A DNA stretch of 64,000 nucleotides from Uranotaenia lowii (taxonomy: Eukaryota; Arthropoda; Insecta; Diptera; Culicidae): positions 67,338,839 to 67,402,838 of the forward strand of contig NC_073691.1 in the NCBI RefSeq assembly GCF_029784155.1. The letters are read 5' to 3'. A program made the translations under genes and the position numbers. Below are positions 46,601 to 55,232 of the stretch, piece after piece; positions within the stretch are counted from its first letter, which is position 1; the number at the start of each line of letters is the position of its first letter. The notes beneath the pieces are model-generated. The model searched no databases, was not told the DNA's origin, and saw only the letters and a list, made by a program, of their open reading frames with translations.

Positions 46601-48774
46601 GTCTCCTGGTTGCCATCTTGACGATGTGTTATATTGGTTTTTTTTTTTTTAATTCGTGAAGTTAATTTTCTTTGAGCGTCTTAAGGAAAACACCTCATAA
46701 CGGGTTGGGGTTATCAGTGTTAGCATTTGAATTTGAATGCAATAGTATTATGAAATTGCAATTCACAATTTAACATTAAAAGATGGTTATGATTTTTCAA
46801 TTGGATTTTCAGTCGTAGAATGAAATGCCTTAGGCAGACTTGTAAACCATCGACATTTTCTCTGACAGTCGCACAGCCTGCTTTTATCAGTATCATTGTT
46901 CGTGCCATCAAACGAATGCGACCGAAAACTTGCCGAACAGTCGACTACCATCAAACGAAACGACATTCATTCTTCTTTGTGTGATTGTCGAACGAAATTT
47001 CGTGTCTTGGTACACGAGAGGGATAATTTGATGGTCAAACGACCATCATTCCCGACAGTTTACGACATCGCCTATCTCTTTCACGCAGCAGAACTTACAG
47101 ACTCCATAAGCAAATGCAATCTTTTCTATTCACTCCCTCCTGTTGAAAAAAAAATTCGTCACTCTGCAGCGCCGGGTGATGTTTGGATGTGTTGGTCGAA
47201 CAATGTGGAATGATTATCTCGATTATCTACGCAAGAGGGATGACAGTCAAACGACTAACCACAAAAAAGATCAAAATTTCGTTTGACATTTTTTTTCTTG
47301 GATATATTTATTTCCAGAAACACGATATTTTTGAAAAATATTCTATAACACCGGCTGGGCTGGCAGCTTTGTGCCAAAGTGTTGATCGCCACCTGTAAAA
47401 ATAGTTTTGATAAGAATGTTTTAGAGAATATCTATCTGTCCAAGAAAAACTCACCCTTATCTAATTATCTGGTTGCTAGAATATAGAGGAAATTAAAATA
47501 ATTATATTAATTTAACCAAAATTCGTAAAATAGAATCTCACCTTGCTTCAGCGTACGAAAGAAAAACAAACTCCAAATTGACAACTCGATTGCTGATTTT
47601 CCAGCAAACTAGATCAATTGCTGGAAAGTCCAGCAATTCGAAAACCGATTGCTGATTTTTCAGCAAAAATGACAAGAACACAACTGAATGCTGAAAAATC
47701 CAGCAAATCGAAAACCGATTGCTGGTTTCCAGCAAAAATTTGGATTGCTGAACGTTTCCAGCATTTTTTTTGCTGGAAATCGAGGCAAAAATTTACAGTG
47801 TAAAATTTGTATATCTAAGAATTAATGAATCGGCCTACTTATATCAAAGCTTAAAACCTCTGACATAATATAGCGAAAATTAGGCTCTTACCCTACAGAA
47901 GAAGGGCCTTTTTGTGCTGGTAACCGTTGTATTGGTGTTTTATAGATTCTTACATAACCAAACGCGGTTTTATATTAGCTTCAGATTATAAGATGACATG
48001 GAGTGCTTTAAAATACATCAATTGTTAGTTGGCAATACTAAGGTACACTCCTTCCATTTAAAAAAAATATATTCAAAATTATATAAAGCATACAATTTTT
48101 TTCCGTTGGTTTCGTTTCATTTGAATTATCAAAGTTATGGACGATTTTTCGATTTTTTTTATTTGATAACGGATAAAAATCACTTGTAAGTGGTACAAGC
48201 GCATGGAATGTGTCTGTGAATAACATAAAATTGGGACCGGTCACGGTGGTAGGATATTGTAAAAAACATGTTAGAACTCACCAATAGCAGTTTTGGTACG
48301 AACATTTCGCGAGTACGCCATCGGATGCAAAATTGCCCAGTACCGATCAACGGAAACGGCCACCAGACAGAAGATAGAGATCGTACACAGTACGATCAGC
48401 AGTGAGATGGTGAAGAGACATGCATGTAGATTTCTGGGAAGCCCCACCGATGACAGTACTGCGAAAGGTACCCCGAGAAGCCCCACCAAAAAATCAGCCG
48501 CAGCCAGTGAAACTATATAGAAGTTAGTCCGTCTGCGAAGTCTTCGTTCCCGTTTGAATACCACTATTACCATCGCATTGCCAACAACGGCCATCAGGGC
48601 AACCAGGCCCTCAAAAACGGCATAGGTCACGTCCAGTTGAGCCTCCGCTCTAGTTTTGATATACCGATGAGTTTCGTTCCAGGCAAGATCATCATAGATG
48701 CTGCCATTGTATTCGCCGTTACTGCTGTAGAAACCGAACTGTTCGACAAATCCTGTCAGATCGCCTCCGGTCAT
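22677..48774 (-). CDS. AdoR: Adenosine receptor AdoR (class A GPCR), four coding exons
   Basis: Exons are 48774-48282, 31016-30808, 30742-30226 and 23761-22677, all with GT/AG borders and compatible phases (1, 0, 1), giving about 767 aa, close to Drosophila AdoR (774 as remembered). The start is ATG 48774; an in-frame stop lies just upstream. Two sequons (N23, N33) precede TM1 (GN at 65-66). TM2 carries LAAAD (Asp94), Cys119 begins TM3, and DRY is at 143-145. Exon 2 holds TM4, a loop with the receptor-typical GFLPLFGWHE, and TM5. Exon 3 holds a Ser-rich third loop, TM6 (CWIPLY) and TM7 (NSAVNPLLYAY). Exon 4 is a 360-residue cytosolic tail, Gln- and Ser-rich with an acidic stretch, a feature of insect AdoR and absent from vertebrate A2A-type receptors. 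It senses extracellular adenosine and signals via G proteins. Intron 1 (17.3 kb) and intron 3 (6.5 kb) are full of transposons; intron 2 is 65 bp. Confidence 0.95.
23990..24138. repeat. Dispersed repeat, related copy at 43440-43620
   Basis: Phrases such as AATTTGGTTCAATGATTTCTGAGATATA and GATTTCTTCGCG (with changes) recur in the same order near 43500-43580. The Harbinger-like MITE at 24142 is inserted in this repeat, and its right part continues at 25882. Confidence 0.45.
24142..25878. mobile_element. PIF/Harbinger-like MITE split by a LINE
   Basis: GGGGCCGTTCAAATATTACG at 24142 is inverted as CGTAATATTTGAACGGCCCC ending at 25878, and TTA flanks both sides, the duplication expected for PIF/Harbinger elements. 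Between the arms lies LINE sequence (about 24220-25855), so the original MITE was only some 100-150 bp and was opened by a LINE insertion. Confidence 0.75.
24408..25855 (-). pseudogene. Non-LTR retrotransposon remnant: end of reverse transcriptase plus RNase H
   Basis: Read on minus from 25855, the fragment starts inside the reverse transcriptase (FADDVVII is the catalytic YADD-type box, near 25765), continues through a thumb-like region (VKYLGIILDSKLSW, near 25530) and ends with an RNase H domain (IFSDSQAAFRAL and WVPGHCGILGNEEADQIARK) stopping at 24408. The gene is broken by frameshifts and an in-frame stop near 25668, and is 5' truncated at the MITE junction. RT plus RNase H fits the I/LOA/R1-type clades known in mosquitoes; the exact clade is not determined. 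Confidence 0.85.
25883..26280. other. Intronic sequence between two LINE fragments
   Basis: This is the right continuation of the dispersed repeat at 23990-24138, then unassigned sequence with CAGTCTGTGCCAAAAGTTAG near 26083 that resembles a Tc1-type terminus but has no partner that I can find. Confidence 0.3.
26290..27382 (-). pseudogene. Decayed non-LTR retrotransposon reverse transcriptase
   Basis: On minus, fragments in shifting frames show an RT order: GSMEERSTTDQIFTLRQIL near 27260, then FIDLKAAYDTIDRNELW near 27170, EGVTRRAMGEMRAMIF near 26990, a degraded LANGIDRVGR at the place of the FADD box near 26910, and a C-terminal part (MNHELSRLYGEPTQYPEGG) near 26430. The catalytic aspartates are lost (LANGID) and frameshifts are numerous. 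It is older than the LINE at 24408-25855 and from a different family. Confidence 0.8.
27383..28368. other. Intronic sequence with a dispersed-repeat segment
   Basis: The piece at about 28060-28200 (GGATAAACA...GAAAAGTTC...TTTTTGTAGAAGTTC...CGCTTGGG) resembles 38890-39020, so both belong to one repeat family. The rest is unassigned. Confidence 0.35.
28369..29503 (+). mobile_element. DD37E Tc1/mariner element, copy 1 (5' truncated)
   Basis: The right end TTGACCAAATTTTGACCGTATCACCCT (29477-29503) is the same terminal repeat as in the copy at 57588-58714. The left terminal repeat is missing. At about 28369-28402 the element instead abuts a short stretch (GCTAGCAAACAGCCAAATTGGAC) closely similar to coding sequence of a different Tc1-like transposase found at 44490. 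Right of 29503 lies another, older transposase remnant. Confidence 0.75.
28452..29376 (+). pseudogene. DD37E transposase pseudogene, copy 1
   Basis: The frame is intact for 156 codons from ATG 28452: an HTH DNA-binding region (SYSHAKLAKSLKVAKSTV and SLQYAANKLGVSSTTVHRAK), then the first catalytic Asp in VVMDDETY. A TAG follows at 28920. Downstream, frameshifts and small deletions interrupt the rest, including the Asp/Glu region. The Glu motif reads as a stop-containing frame near 29190, whereas the copy at 57714 keeps the Glu. The C terminus (RQFGFGKAEA) is preserved, ending at 29376. Confidence 0.85.
29516..30124 (+). pseudogene. DD37E transposase C-terminal remnant, second lineage
   Basis: The frame shows the complete catalytic signature: LLMDAETY near 29540, WPDLASCHY near 29810 and CPIEKY near 29920, with exactly 37 residues between the second Asp and the Glu, defining DD37E. 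A single TGA follows the Glu motif (29931), then the frame continues to RDEKLYPHFS at 30124. The N-terminal DNA-binding part is absent, cut by the insertion of copy 1. Sequence differs clearly from the other copies, so it is a separate lineage. It ends about 100 bp from AdoR exon 3. Confidence 0.85.
31367..32303. mobile_element. 940-bp MITE family, copy 1 (AdoR intron 1)
   Basis: The ends are CCATAATCGGGGATAAGATT on the left and TTACCCCGTTTTACGG on the right, inverted versions of CCGTAAAACGGGGTAA, with TA on both sides (31365-31366 and 32304-32305). GGGGTAA..TTGATCAC words occur near each end. There is no coding capacity. The interior aligns with 43139-44820 and, inverted, with 52198-53139. 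Confidence 0.85.
32805..32900 (+). mobile_element. hAT-like transposon terminus (fragment)
   Basis: CAGAGGTCGGCAACCTTTTGC followed by AAAGAGCCACATT is the typical start of many insect hAT elements. I cannot find the matching right end, so only a fragment is claimed. Confidence 0.5.
32901..36541. other. AT-rich part of AdoR intron 1
   Basis: About 3.6 kb of AT-rich sequence without reading frames of note. It may contain old unrecognised repeats; near 35440-35650 there are several ATATGATTATATC-like words. No gene seen. Confidence 0.5.
36711..38036. repeat. Array of GGGTGCACGGATTCACC motifs that flips orientation
   Basis: Forward copies: 36711, 36857, 37003 and a degraded one at 37122 (spacings about 146, 146 and 119). 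Inverted copies: 37671, 37981 and 38025. The motif contains the palindrome GTGCAC. It sits wholly within the TTAA-type element. Confidence 0.75.
37715..37815 (+). other. tRNA-like SINE fragment
   Basis: TGGCGCGAGTCTGG resembles a Pol III A box, and GGATCGATTCC or GGGTTCAAACCCC a B box. There is no clear tail or target duplication and it does not fold as a tRNA by eye. Confidence 0.3.
38719..40675. other. AT-rich part of AdoR intron 1 with a dispersed-repeat piece
   Basis: 38890-39020 is related to 28060-28200. Three tandem GACTCAAA words occur at 40184-40210. Otherwise no feature is recognised. Confidence 0.4.
39015..39058. repeat. G20 run meeting a C9 run through TGATCACCCCGATCA
   Basis: Twenty consecutive G are followed by TGATCACCCCGATCA and nine C. 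The segment can form a hairpin, and the G-run is a potential quadruplex. Run length may be affected by sequencing error. Confidence 0.7.
40676..42209 (-). pseudogene. Non-LTR retrotransposon with long reverse transcriptase (jockey/CR1-like)
   Basis: Read from 42209 down, the N-terminal RT part (SFAPGPDGIPAVIYSR, WKSSYMFPVFKNGERS) is followed after a frameshift near 41970 by an uninterrupted 310-codon RT core: HYRGITSL, SEQHGFMPGRS, YTDIKAAFDTIDH, GVPQGSNLGTLLF, IGYADDLKIF with the catalytic aspartates intact, then DDLGVILDAQL. More stops and shifts lie at about 40990-41050, and the last frame ends at 40676. The element is 5' truncated at about 42210 and followed on its 3' side by an A-rich stretch. 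No RNase H is seen, unlike the LINE at 24408. It lies antisense-neutral to AdoR (same strand) inside intron 1. Confidence 0.88.
42210..43138. other. Intronic sequence between a LINE and a MITE
   Basis: Mostly unassigned. Around 42470-42680 the base composition is richer and + carries degraded coding-like text (CCCGGTTACGATATTGTCAATC), possibly a processed remnant, but no frame stays open. Confidence 0.3.
44007..44716 (+). mobile_element. Tc1-like internal-deletion element with 146-bp inverted repeats
   Basis: The arms 44007-44152 and 44571-44716 are inverted copies starting AAGTCTGC and ending GCAGACTT, with TA on each side (44005-44006 and 44717-44718). The element is 710 bp. Its only gene is a shortened transposase N terminus. 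It sits inside the MITE that starts at 43139. Confidence 0.9.
44169..44597 (+). CDS. Transposase DNA-binding domain only (142 aa, catalytic domain deleted)
   Basis: The intact frame starts at ATG 44169 in a strong context (CCGCCATGG) and has no internal stop. It encodes two helix-turn-helix regions of the Tc1 type: LSASKLAKQLKMPRNTVWRV at about residues 19-38 and LSDRDLANKFQAAHSTVRRI at about 78-97, joined by a basic linker (SKRRSG). At about residue 132 (RARKLYA) the normal transposase would continue into the catalytic domain; instead the frame runs into the right inverted repeat and stops at once (IVMLSFGVMT). The catalytic Asp/Glu residues are therefore absent. Such a product could bind the element's ends without cutting; whether it is expressed is unknown. 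Confidence 0.8.
   Translation: MEAERRDQIVHSFLENPLLSASKLAKQLKMPRNTVWRVIKRYKETLTTAGKPHSKRRSGTVDRKLRGKVIKAVKRNPNLSDRDLANKFQAAHSTVRRIRLREGIRSFRASKQPNRTLKQNNVAKIRARKLYAIVMLSFGVMT
44821..46700. other. AT-rich part of AdoR intron 1
   Basis: No gene, long frame or clear repeat is seen. Confidence 0.5.
46840..47225. repeat. Segment with repeated CATCAAACGA/GTCAAACGAC words
   Basis: CCATCAAACGAA, GGTCAAACGACCATCA and GACAGTCAAACGAC words and the inverse TCGTTTGAC recur within about 400 bp. The base composition is higher in GC than around it. It may be an old MITE; ends are not defined and reading frames here are short. Confidence 0.3.
47580..47790. repeat. Cluster of TTGCTGG...CCAGCAA palindromes
   Basis: Units of the type GATTGCTGATTTTCCAGCAA are repeated at about 47588, 47617, 47649, 47688, 47717 and 47764, in both orientations, each able to form a short hairpin. 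ACAGTGTAAAATTT follows. It probably represents a MITE terminus family. Confidence 0.6.
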
Positions 48775-49465
48775 TGAACCCGCCACTTTCGCAATGCCTC
48801 ACATTCAACACTTTCAATTAACCCACGACGCCAACGACGCGTCACGTACACTTTTCCGTGCAATCACTTTACGAATGACATATCAATGCAGAAGCATCGA
48901 ACAAAAAATCCACCAATTTGTGATTCAGCTGAAACCCCCAACAACGGAATTAATTATTCTGCATTGATAATGATTTTCATTCGTTGGAATTCATTCAATT
49001 CATATGCCCTTTTCGACAAATTCCTCTCGTCCATATTTCCTCTTTCCACCGCACAGTGCGGCAATTCAACGTTAAAAAAAATTAAAGGAACCGACACTTT
49101 CCACTCTATGGCGCCACTACAAAAAAATTATACAACGGTCTTTCTCGCACAACACTTTTATGATGTTTGTTTATTTTTCAGCGATTTTTCCTCGTTTCGC
49201 CCCCGGGGACACGTTTCGGCAGTGATAAACGGTTCAATTTCGTCCGTCGATGCCGTTGTTGATGTCGATGGCTGTTGCTGGCGGCATTCGACGACGACAT
49301 CCGGTGACCCATTCCTTGTGGCAGCGCGTACGGTCCCTGCCGATCAGGAGGAGGCTGATGATGGCTTTGGGCAGCTCAAATCTTGAAGCTTGTCGAGGGG
49401 TGATGGTGCGTAGGATCAAGGACCAACGACGGCGACAGGCGTTTCCCCAACCGGAAGTTCAATCT
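48775..49465 (-). other. Probable 5' UTR part of AdoR exon 1
   Basis: On minus, TGTTTCCAG at about 49466 is a good acceptor upstream of sequence running without a break into the AdoR start at 48774. The segment 49180-49460 is GC-rich relative to the intron, as for transcribed leaders. It contains several upstream ATGs. The promoter itself is not identified. Confidence 0.35.
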
Positions 49466-49660
49466 GGAAACAGAAGGATAAATAAACGGGCGATTATTCA
49501 TCGGTGTGCGATCAAATGTGCCGGCCCTGGGAGGCCGAGATAGGGTGCCATTACTTCAAAATGAGAAAAATTGCGTTTTAATCTTCGGAAGGTTTTGTTC
49601 GGCTAAATTTAACTAAATTGAGAAAACATTAGACTATTATCTATTTATCAAAAACATATA

Positions 49661-51789
49661 CAGTAGTTTTTCGATTTTATCACTATTCGATTTTATCAAT
49701 ACTCGCCAAATTCACGCTCGATTTTATCACGGTTATTGTTTCGAATTTATCACGCTTTTTTGGAAATCATTCCGAAACCATTTCCAGGACCTTAATGTTC
49801 GTTCAAAAGCGTAGAGCGTCTTTGTTATTGATATTTTTAATGGTTTATGTTATGATGATAAGAATTCAATAATATGAAAATGCCATTGAACTGCTTTTTT
49901 TAGCTGTAGGGGAGAGTGGGGATACTTGATCCCCTTTTCTTATTTTCACCATATCTTTTTGGAAAAATTTAGCAACTTGCCGTCTTTGACATTTTCTGAC
50001 ACCTTGTAACTTCAAGTTTTTATGCTCCAAAAATTAGAACTATACTTGAACCCGTTGATAAACTAGAAGCATTTTCGTGGGAGTAAAAAAATTGCGATTT
50101 TTCTGAAGTTAGGGGAGACTTGATCCCCTATTGAAGGAGACTTGATCATTTATTCAGGAAGCCCTAATCCTTGTATAAAAATCAAACAAAACCCCAAGAT
50201 AGAATGTTTATTGACTACTTTGGTCATGTTTGTTCTCATTTCACAATTTATAGCAGACATAAGAAGAAAATTCTATAACTTTGTCTCAACGCTAATAACA
50301 TTGCATACTTAAAGGCGCTATTTTTTATGATTAAAAGAAAATTAATTATTTTTGCTCTTTTCTTCAGGCAATTGTTTGATAAATATTAGTTTTTGGATAA
50401 ATATCAGTAATTTCGTAATCAGCAATCATAACGATCAATTCAGAAGAAGAATATGCCGTTTGGAAGGGGGATCTATTGTACCCAACTCTAGGGGATCAAT
50501 TGTACCCATAATCAACATTTTAGAAAACTTTTTCTGAAAAAAGTTGAGAGTTTTCCATTACTTTGAAAATATGGCATTATGAAGTTCATTTTACGCTCGA
50601 ACGATTGATACATTGGAACAAATATTTTTTTCATAATTTTCCCATGTAAGGTACATTTTAAAGTGATGAAAAAAGATCTTCAAGTTACATTTTGTGAAAT
50701 TTTTCAAACAAAGTTCAATTACTCAAACAATTATTTTTTTTAAATTTTTTAAACTACAAGCATTGTTATTTTGCTCATTTTGGCACATTATCCTAGAACA
50801 TTTGATCTTTGTAAGACATTCCAGTTTCGAGATATAGCTAAGGAATCAAGTATCCCCAGGGATCAAGTATCCTCATTCTCCCCTATAGTGTTTAAAATCG
50901 TCATTTGAATTTTAAAAACACTTGAAATAATTGACATAAGTATTCTAACATCATGCTAATGCTAGTGTTGATATTTGTGCTTGATTAGCCGCTCTAAAAA
51001 GGGAAACTTTTTTGGTTATGCAAATCCTATAATGTGGGTGAATTTAAGCGTTTTTGAAAAGAGATAAGTGTCTCAGATTTCTATGTTTAATTTGTTTATT
51101 TGAAAGGATGGTGTGCGCAATTCTGATTGGACACCCTTTAGTATTGTCTGAATGGATAATTTTGGAAGATCAAAATGAAATTCTGCTAGCTTTGTCTTAA
51201 AATATGTACAAAGGACTAAGATTACTGTTTTTTTACTTATGAAAAACAAAGAATTATCTGCCATTCAGCAAATTTCGAGAAACACATTTTGAAAGTCAAA
51301 GTTGAGAAATTCTCAAAAATTTGTGTGATAAGGTAAACATTTTAGTTAATCAAAGGTGTGAAGATAAAAATATTGAAATTTGAAATTTGCAGAAGAAATT
51401 TTTTTGATGATTTTTTTTTTGAACTCTTTTTCAAAATCGACATAAGAGACTGTAAAATTTCTATAAAAACTAAATAATTCACTTTGGATGTAGACAATCA
51501 AATGAATATTCTACATGTTTTTATTTCGAGAAAAAATCTTAATATTGCTATAGAGAAGAATAATTTGAACTGAAATCGATCCTTTGTGTTTAGTAATCTC
51601 TGATAATAACATCTTATTATCAAAATTCATTGATACAAAACGTTTTCACTACTGCAAATATTTTAAATTATTGATTAAATACAATAAAAATCCTTTTTTC
51701 CACTTAAGTTTTTTGTTTCGCCAAATTCACGGTTTCGCCATATTCACGGTAAATTTTTTTTTGACCGTGATAAAATCGAATAACTACTG
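49661..51789. mobile_element. TA-flanked element with CAGTAGTT(A/T)TTCGATTTTATCAC ends
   Basis: CAGTAGTTTTTCGATTTTATCAC at 49661 is inverted at the right as GTGATAAAATCGAATAACTACTG ending 51789, with TA on both sides (49659-49660 and 51790-51791). Subterminal words CGATTTTATCAC and CCAAATTCACG recur near both ends. There is no transposase. It contains the MITE at 49909-50883, so it is the older of the two. The TIR start CAGTA fits Tc1/mariner or pogo types. Confidence 0.8.
49909..50883. mobile_element. TA-flanked MITE with GGGGAGAGTGGGG ends, copy 2 (nested)
   Basis: GGGGAGAGTGGGGATACTTG is inverted as CAAGTATCCTCATTCTCCCC, and TA flanks both sides (49907-49908 and 50884-50885). The motif GAGACTTGATC(CCC) is repeated forward near 50114 and 50147. 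GGGGATCAATTGTACCC words lie near 50467 and 50491, and inverted words at the right end. The terminal repeat is shared with 20628-21538, but interior words differ (CTTGATCCCC versus CGTGGGCC). Confidence 0.82.
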
Positions 51790-52197
51790 TACATATTTTC
51801 GCATTATTTTTTGGACGTCAAACGTAAAAATCGATGTTCTAAATCGAAGTTTGTATCTGATTGACTTGGAACAAAATTCCACAAAGTTTGCGAAAAATAC
51901 AAATCCCCCCTTTTAGTACTTTAACTTGTATTTTATTAACGTCTTTCGATAAGTTTGGGTATTAAAACACAGCTGTTGAAGCTGTCTATTATATTTTTTT
52001 CTGAACAACCTTTTTTTCAAATTGAATTATTAACTTTTTAATTACTAGCCATCGTCTAAATTTTTTTATGATTATGGACAGTTTGTAGGACTTTTTTTTT
52101 TCTTTTAATGTCTACCAAAACCAGACGAATATCAAAAATCATACACATGCTTTAGTTTATTCGAGAATGGATCCAGGCAACAAAAATAAAGTTAGTA

Positions 52198-53139
52198 CCT
52201 TGAAATGGGGTAACCTTGATCACCGGGGTAAATTTGACCAACAATAAACTATTCCACATAATCATCAATAACTCAGTCTATAGTTTGAAATTTTGAAAAC
52301 TGTTTTCTACGTTTGAAAGCCTACTAAATGAGTATCAAATAGGCAAAATTTGGTTTGTATTTGAAATTTTTTTTCTGTTAGTAAAAATCTAATTCCAAAA
52401 TCCTAAAATATCTATTTTTTCCAAGGCACGAAAACAAACAGCTCTCCTGATGATACCAAAAAGGATTTAGAAGCAAACGGGTTGTTTAATGTGGAACAAT
52501 AACTTTTTTCTTTTTATATGAACAGTTTAGGGCTGTTTTAATAGTCATTTGATGATTAATTTTTTATGTTTAAAAAATAAGGACATTTTCCAAGAGTAAG
52601 CTCGTATTGGACAAATGGATAGGAACCCTATCAAATTATTAAGTTTGAAGAAAAAAAGAAGAAGTAAATAGTGGGTGGGCCTAGGGGAAAGTGTGAAGGT
52701 AAAATTTCATTTGTATTTTGAAGCTCAAACTATTTAGCAGTTATTATAATTTTTGCCACTGAATGTAGGCTGCATCAAAGTTCTTTTTTCGATTATAAAT
52801 ATCTTCAAAATAAAACGTTAAAAATCAAGGTTAAATTGATAAACTAGCATATGTAAATATTATGAAGGTGATTTGTATCCTTTATGATCAAGAAAACTCG
52901 TTAAAACCTTTAGAATAGAAACTGATTAATGTCACCCCAAAGCATCAAATTCTGAACAGAGGCAAACACGATTTTTAAATCAAATTTAAAGTTGTCTTGT
53001 AAATTTCTTCATCCATGTTTAACGTTCATAGGAGTCCAGTACTGGTTTTAAAAATATAAAGCATGCCACATATCCCTTAACAGAAAAAAAATAATCGTAA
53101 TATATTGAAAAAAGTGATCAATCTTACCCCGGATTACGG
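52198..53139. mobile_element. 940-bp MITE family, copy 3 (inverted)
   Basis: The ends are CCTTGAAATGGGGTAACCTT on the left and TTACCCCGGATTACGG on the right, with TA on both sides (52196-52197 and 53140-53141). The interior is the reverse complement of copy 1 with similar length (942 versus 937 bp). Confidence 0.87.
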
Positions 53140-53429
53140 TAAGTGTTTCAGAGATATTTTGTTCGGGAGAAGCATGGAAAATAAGCCTATTAGGAATAAC
53201 ATCCATGAGCTGCCTCGTGGCGATGCAATCGTCTGGATCAACCGAATTTGTGTGTGGAGAGGAAAGCAACACAAAAAGCGATCATGAGCCGAATTGTTGT
53301 TTGGCTTTGGCTGGTCTTGAACCATGAGCATAGGATATTCCCGTCCCTATCTTTCACGCGTTTCGGTAAATTTTCATGAGCAAAAATAGCAGTGAAGCAA
53401 ATGCGGTCGCTCGTTATCCTTGGCAATGA

Positions 53430-53610
53430 TAAGTGAGAGTGCGAAGTGAGACGTGAGTGAAAAGTGAAAGATAAGAGGTAAGCAGAAGAAGATGAGACAG
53501 GAGAAGTAAAATATGAGACGTACAAAGTGAGAAATTTGGCGTGAGAAGTGAGACGTCAGACGTGTGACGTGAGAAGTGAGAAATGAAATGTGAGACGTGA
53601 GAAAAGGAGT
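53430..53610. repeat. Degenerate (GTGAGA AGTGAGACGTGAGA) purine-rich repeat
   Basis: GAAGTGAGACGTGAGTGA-like words are repeated about a dozen times with variation. The antisense frames here (Ser/His/Leu-rich) are by-products. Confidence 0.75.
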
Positions 53611-53710
53611 TATTTGCGAAAATCGTGTTTCCTGTTCGCAAAAAGTGTGTATGTTCAAACGACGCATACTTAAATAGCAGATTAATGTCTAAATGAACTG
53701 TGGTTTTTAA

Positions 53711-54441
53711 GGGGGGGGGAGGGCAAAAAATCGATTTTTTTTATTTTTTTATTTTCTTATTGTAAAACATTTCAAGAATGTTGTGTCAAATTTTCAAGTC
53801 AATTGAAGCAAAACTGTAGAAATTATAGGCCTTTATCTCCTCCTATCTAATACTGCAAGAAAGCAAGAGCAGAAACTTCAAACGCGTTTTTCTCGAAAGC
53901 ACACGGACTTTAAGTCCGTGGACATCGTCATTTGAAAACAACTTATCCGATTCTTTTCAAATTTGGAACATATTTTCTACATATAAAATACCAGACCTCA
54001 ACGTTTTTCTTTTTTGTTTTTTTTACTTTGGGGAGATTTTACAGGTGAAAAATGGCGGATTTTTTCGTGAAAAATCGTACTTCACTTTTACTTCAAACAG
54101 CCACAAAAATTTCATAAAAAATTTTTTAAGCTAAATAAAAACGTCGGGGTCTAGAAAAACATCTATAAAAATATTTTGCTCTGATTTTTTGACTTCAGAT
54201 GATTCTGTGCTGAGATACAGTGTCCACCGCAAATCCTGTTTTCTAAAAGGCATCCTCGAAAGTGCTCCGTCCCCGGCTCATTTTTCAATATTTTTTTACG
54301 AAAAAAATTACTAAATGTTCTTTTAACAATGCTTTGTATAATGCAAAAAATTTGAATACATTTGTTTGAACGAATGCTCTAGAAAAAAATCGTGAAATTT
54401 GTGTTTTTTTTAAACCCGTTAGACCCTACCCCCCACCCCCC
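53711..54441. mobile_element. TTAA-flanked MITE with G-rich ends
   Basis: The left end TTAAGGGGGGGGAGGG and the right end CCCCCCACCCCCCTTAA are inverted, with TTAA at 53707-53710 and 54442-54445. The interior has a palindrome CACGGACTTTAAGTCCGTG at about 53901-53922 and no coding capacity. Confidence 0.7.
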
Positions 54442-54644
54442 TTAAACACTGCTGCAATATCCCTATTTGCCACTGGTAGAGTTTAGTTTTGGGAAAATCA
54501 ATCTCAATTACTACCATGTTTGTCTAGCAGCTGCCTGTTTTTTGAACCGAAAGATTTTGAAATTAATTTGTCCCGTCTCATCAGTACACGCTCAGTTAGT
54601 GTGTGTAAGAAATGTCAAAAACAACTGTACACAGCAAAAATAAT

Positions 54645-54756
54645 TCGTGTGATTTTAGATCGGAAACGATGTACGAAAACGGAACATAGTTTTTTATCTA
54701 AAATTCTATCACGGCGTGTAAATTTAGATCGAAAGCGATGCACGAAAATGGAACGG
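54645..54756. repeat. Two direct copies of a TTTAGATCGRAARCGATGYACG motif
   Basis: TTTTAGATCGGAAACGATGT at about 54653 and TTTAGATCGAAAGCGATGCA at about 54723 are about 70 bases apart. Both are preceded by CGTGTRA and followed by ACGAAAAYGGAAC. Confidence 0.65.
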
Positions 54757-55142
54757 ATTATTGTCGTGTAAAAATACACAGCGATGTAAAATTTAAGAAT
54801 TTATTCTGGATATTTGCAATTTTTAGTAAATATTCAGGTTTCAAATATTAAAAGCCTGGTGAAAAATACAAAGATTCAATGTTAATTTTTATTAGACTTT
54901 TTTTTTTAAACCATAAGCACTTAGAGTAAAAAAAAATTTTCACAAATAATGGGCAGCGCCGGAAGTTGCATCAAACTTTGTCACCAGTCGGATTTTTGGG
55001 AGGATTTCTGTTCCGGACAATCTTGATCCACGTCACTGTAAAAAAAGAAAGAAGCACTGTTTAATTTCAACATATTTAGTTTTTATTCTGTAATTCACTT
55101 CATTCTTCATCCGTTCGGAATTCCGTGACTTTCTCAGGCTTT

Positions 55143-55232
55143 TATGATGTTTTTTTTTTTTATTTTTATTATTATTATTATTATTATTTTTTTTTTTTTA
55201 TTTTTTTATTTTTTTATTTTTTTTTTTTTTAT
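55143..55232. repeat. Poly-T/(ATT)n low-complexity tract
   Basis: Nearly pure T with interspersed A, including an (ATT)n core. An apparent poly-Phe/Tyr frame here is an artefact. Confidence 0.9.

Noticed and set aside
48775..48786. AdoR start at the upstream GTG
   Set aside because: An in-frame stop lies close upstream and a normal ATG follows at 48774, so the ATG is preferred.
48886..49386. 166-aa + ORF upstream of AdoR
   Set aside because: It is antisense to the probable AdoR 5' UTR and shows no recognisable domain; frames on the other strand are equally open.
53238..53667. Ser/His/Leu-rich minus ORFs
   Set aside because: They come from the degenerate GTGAGA repeat.
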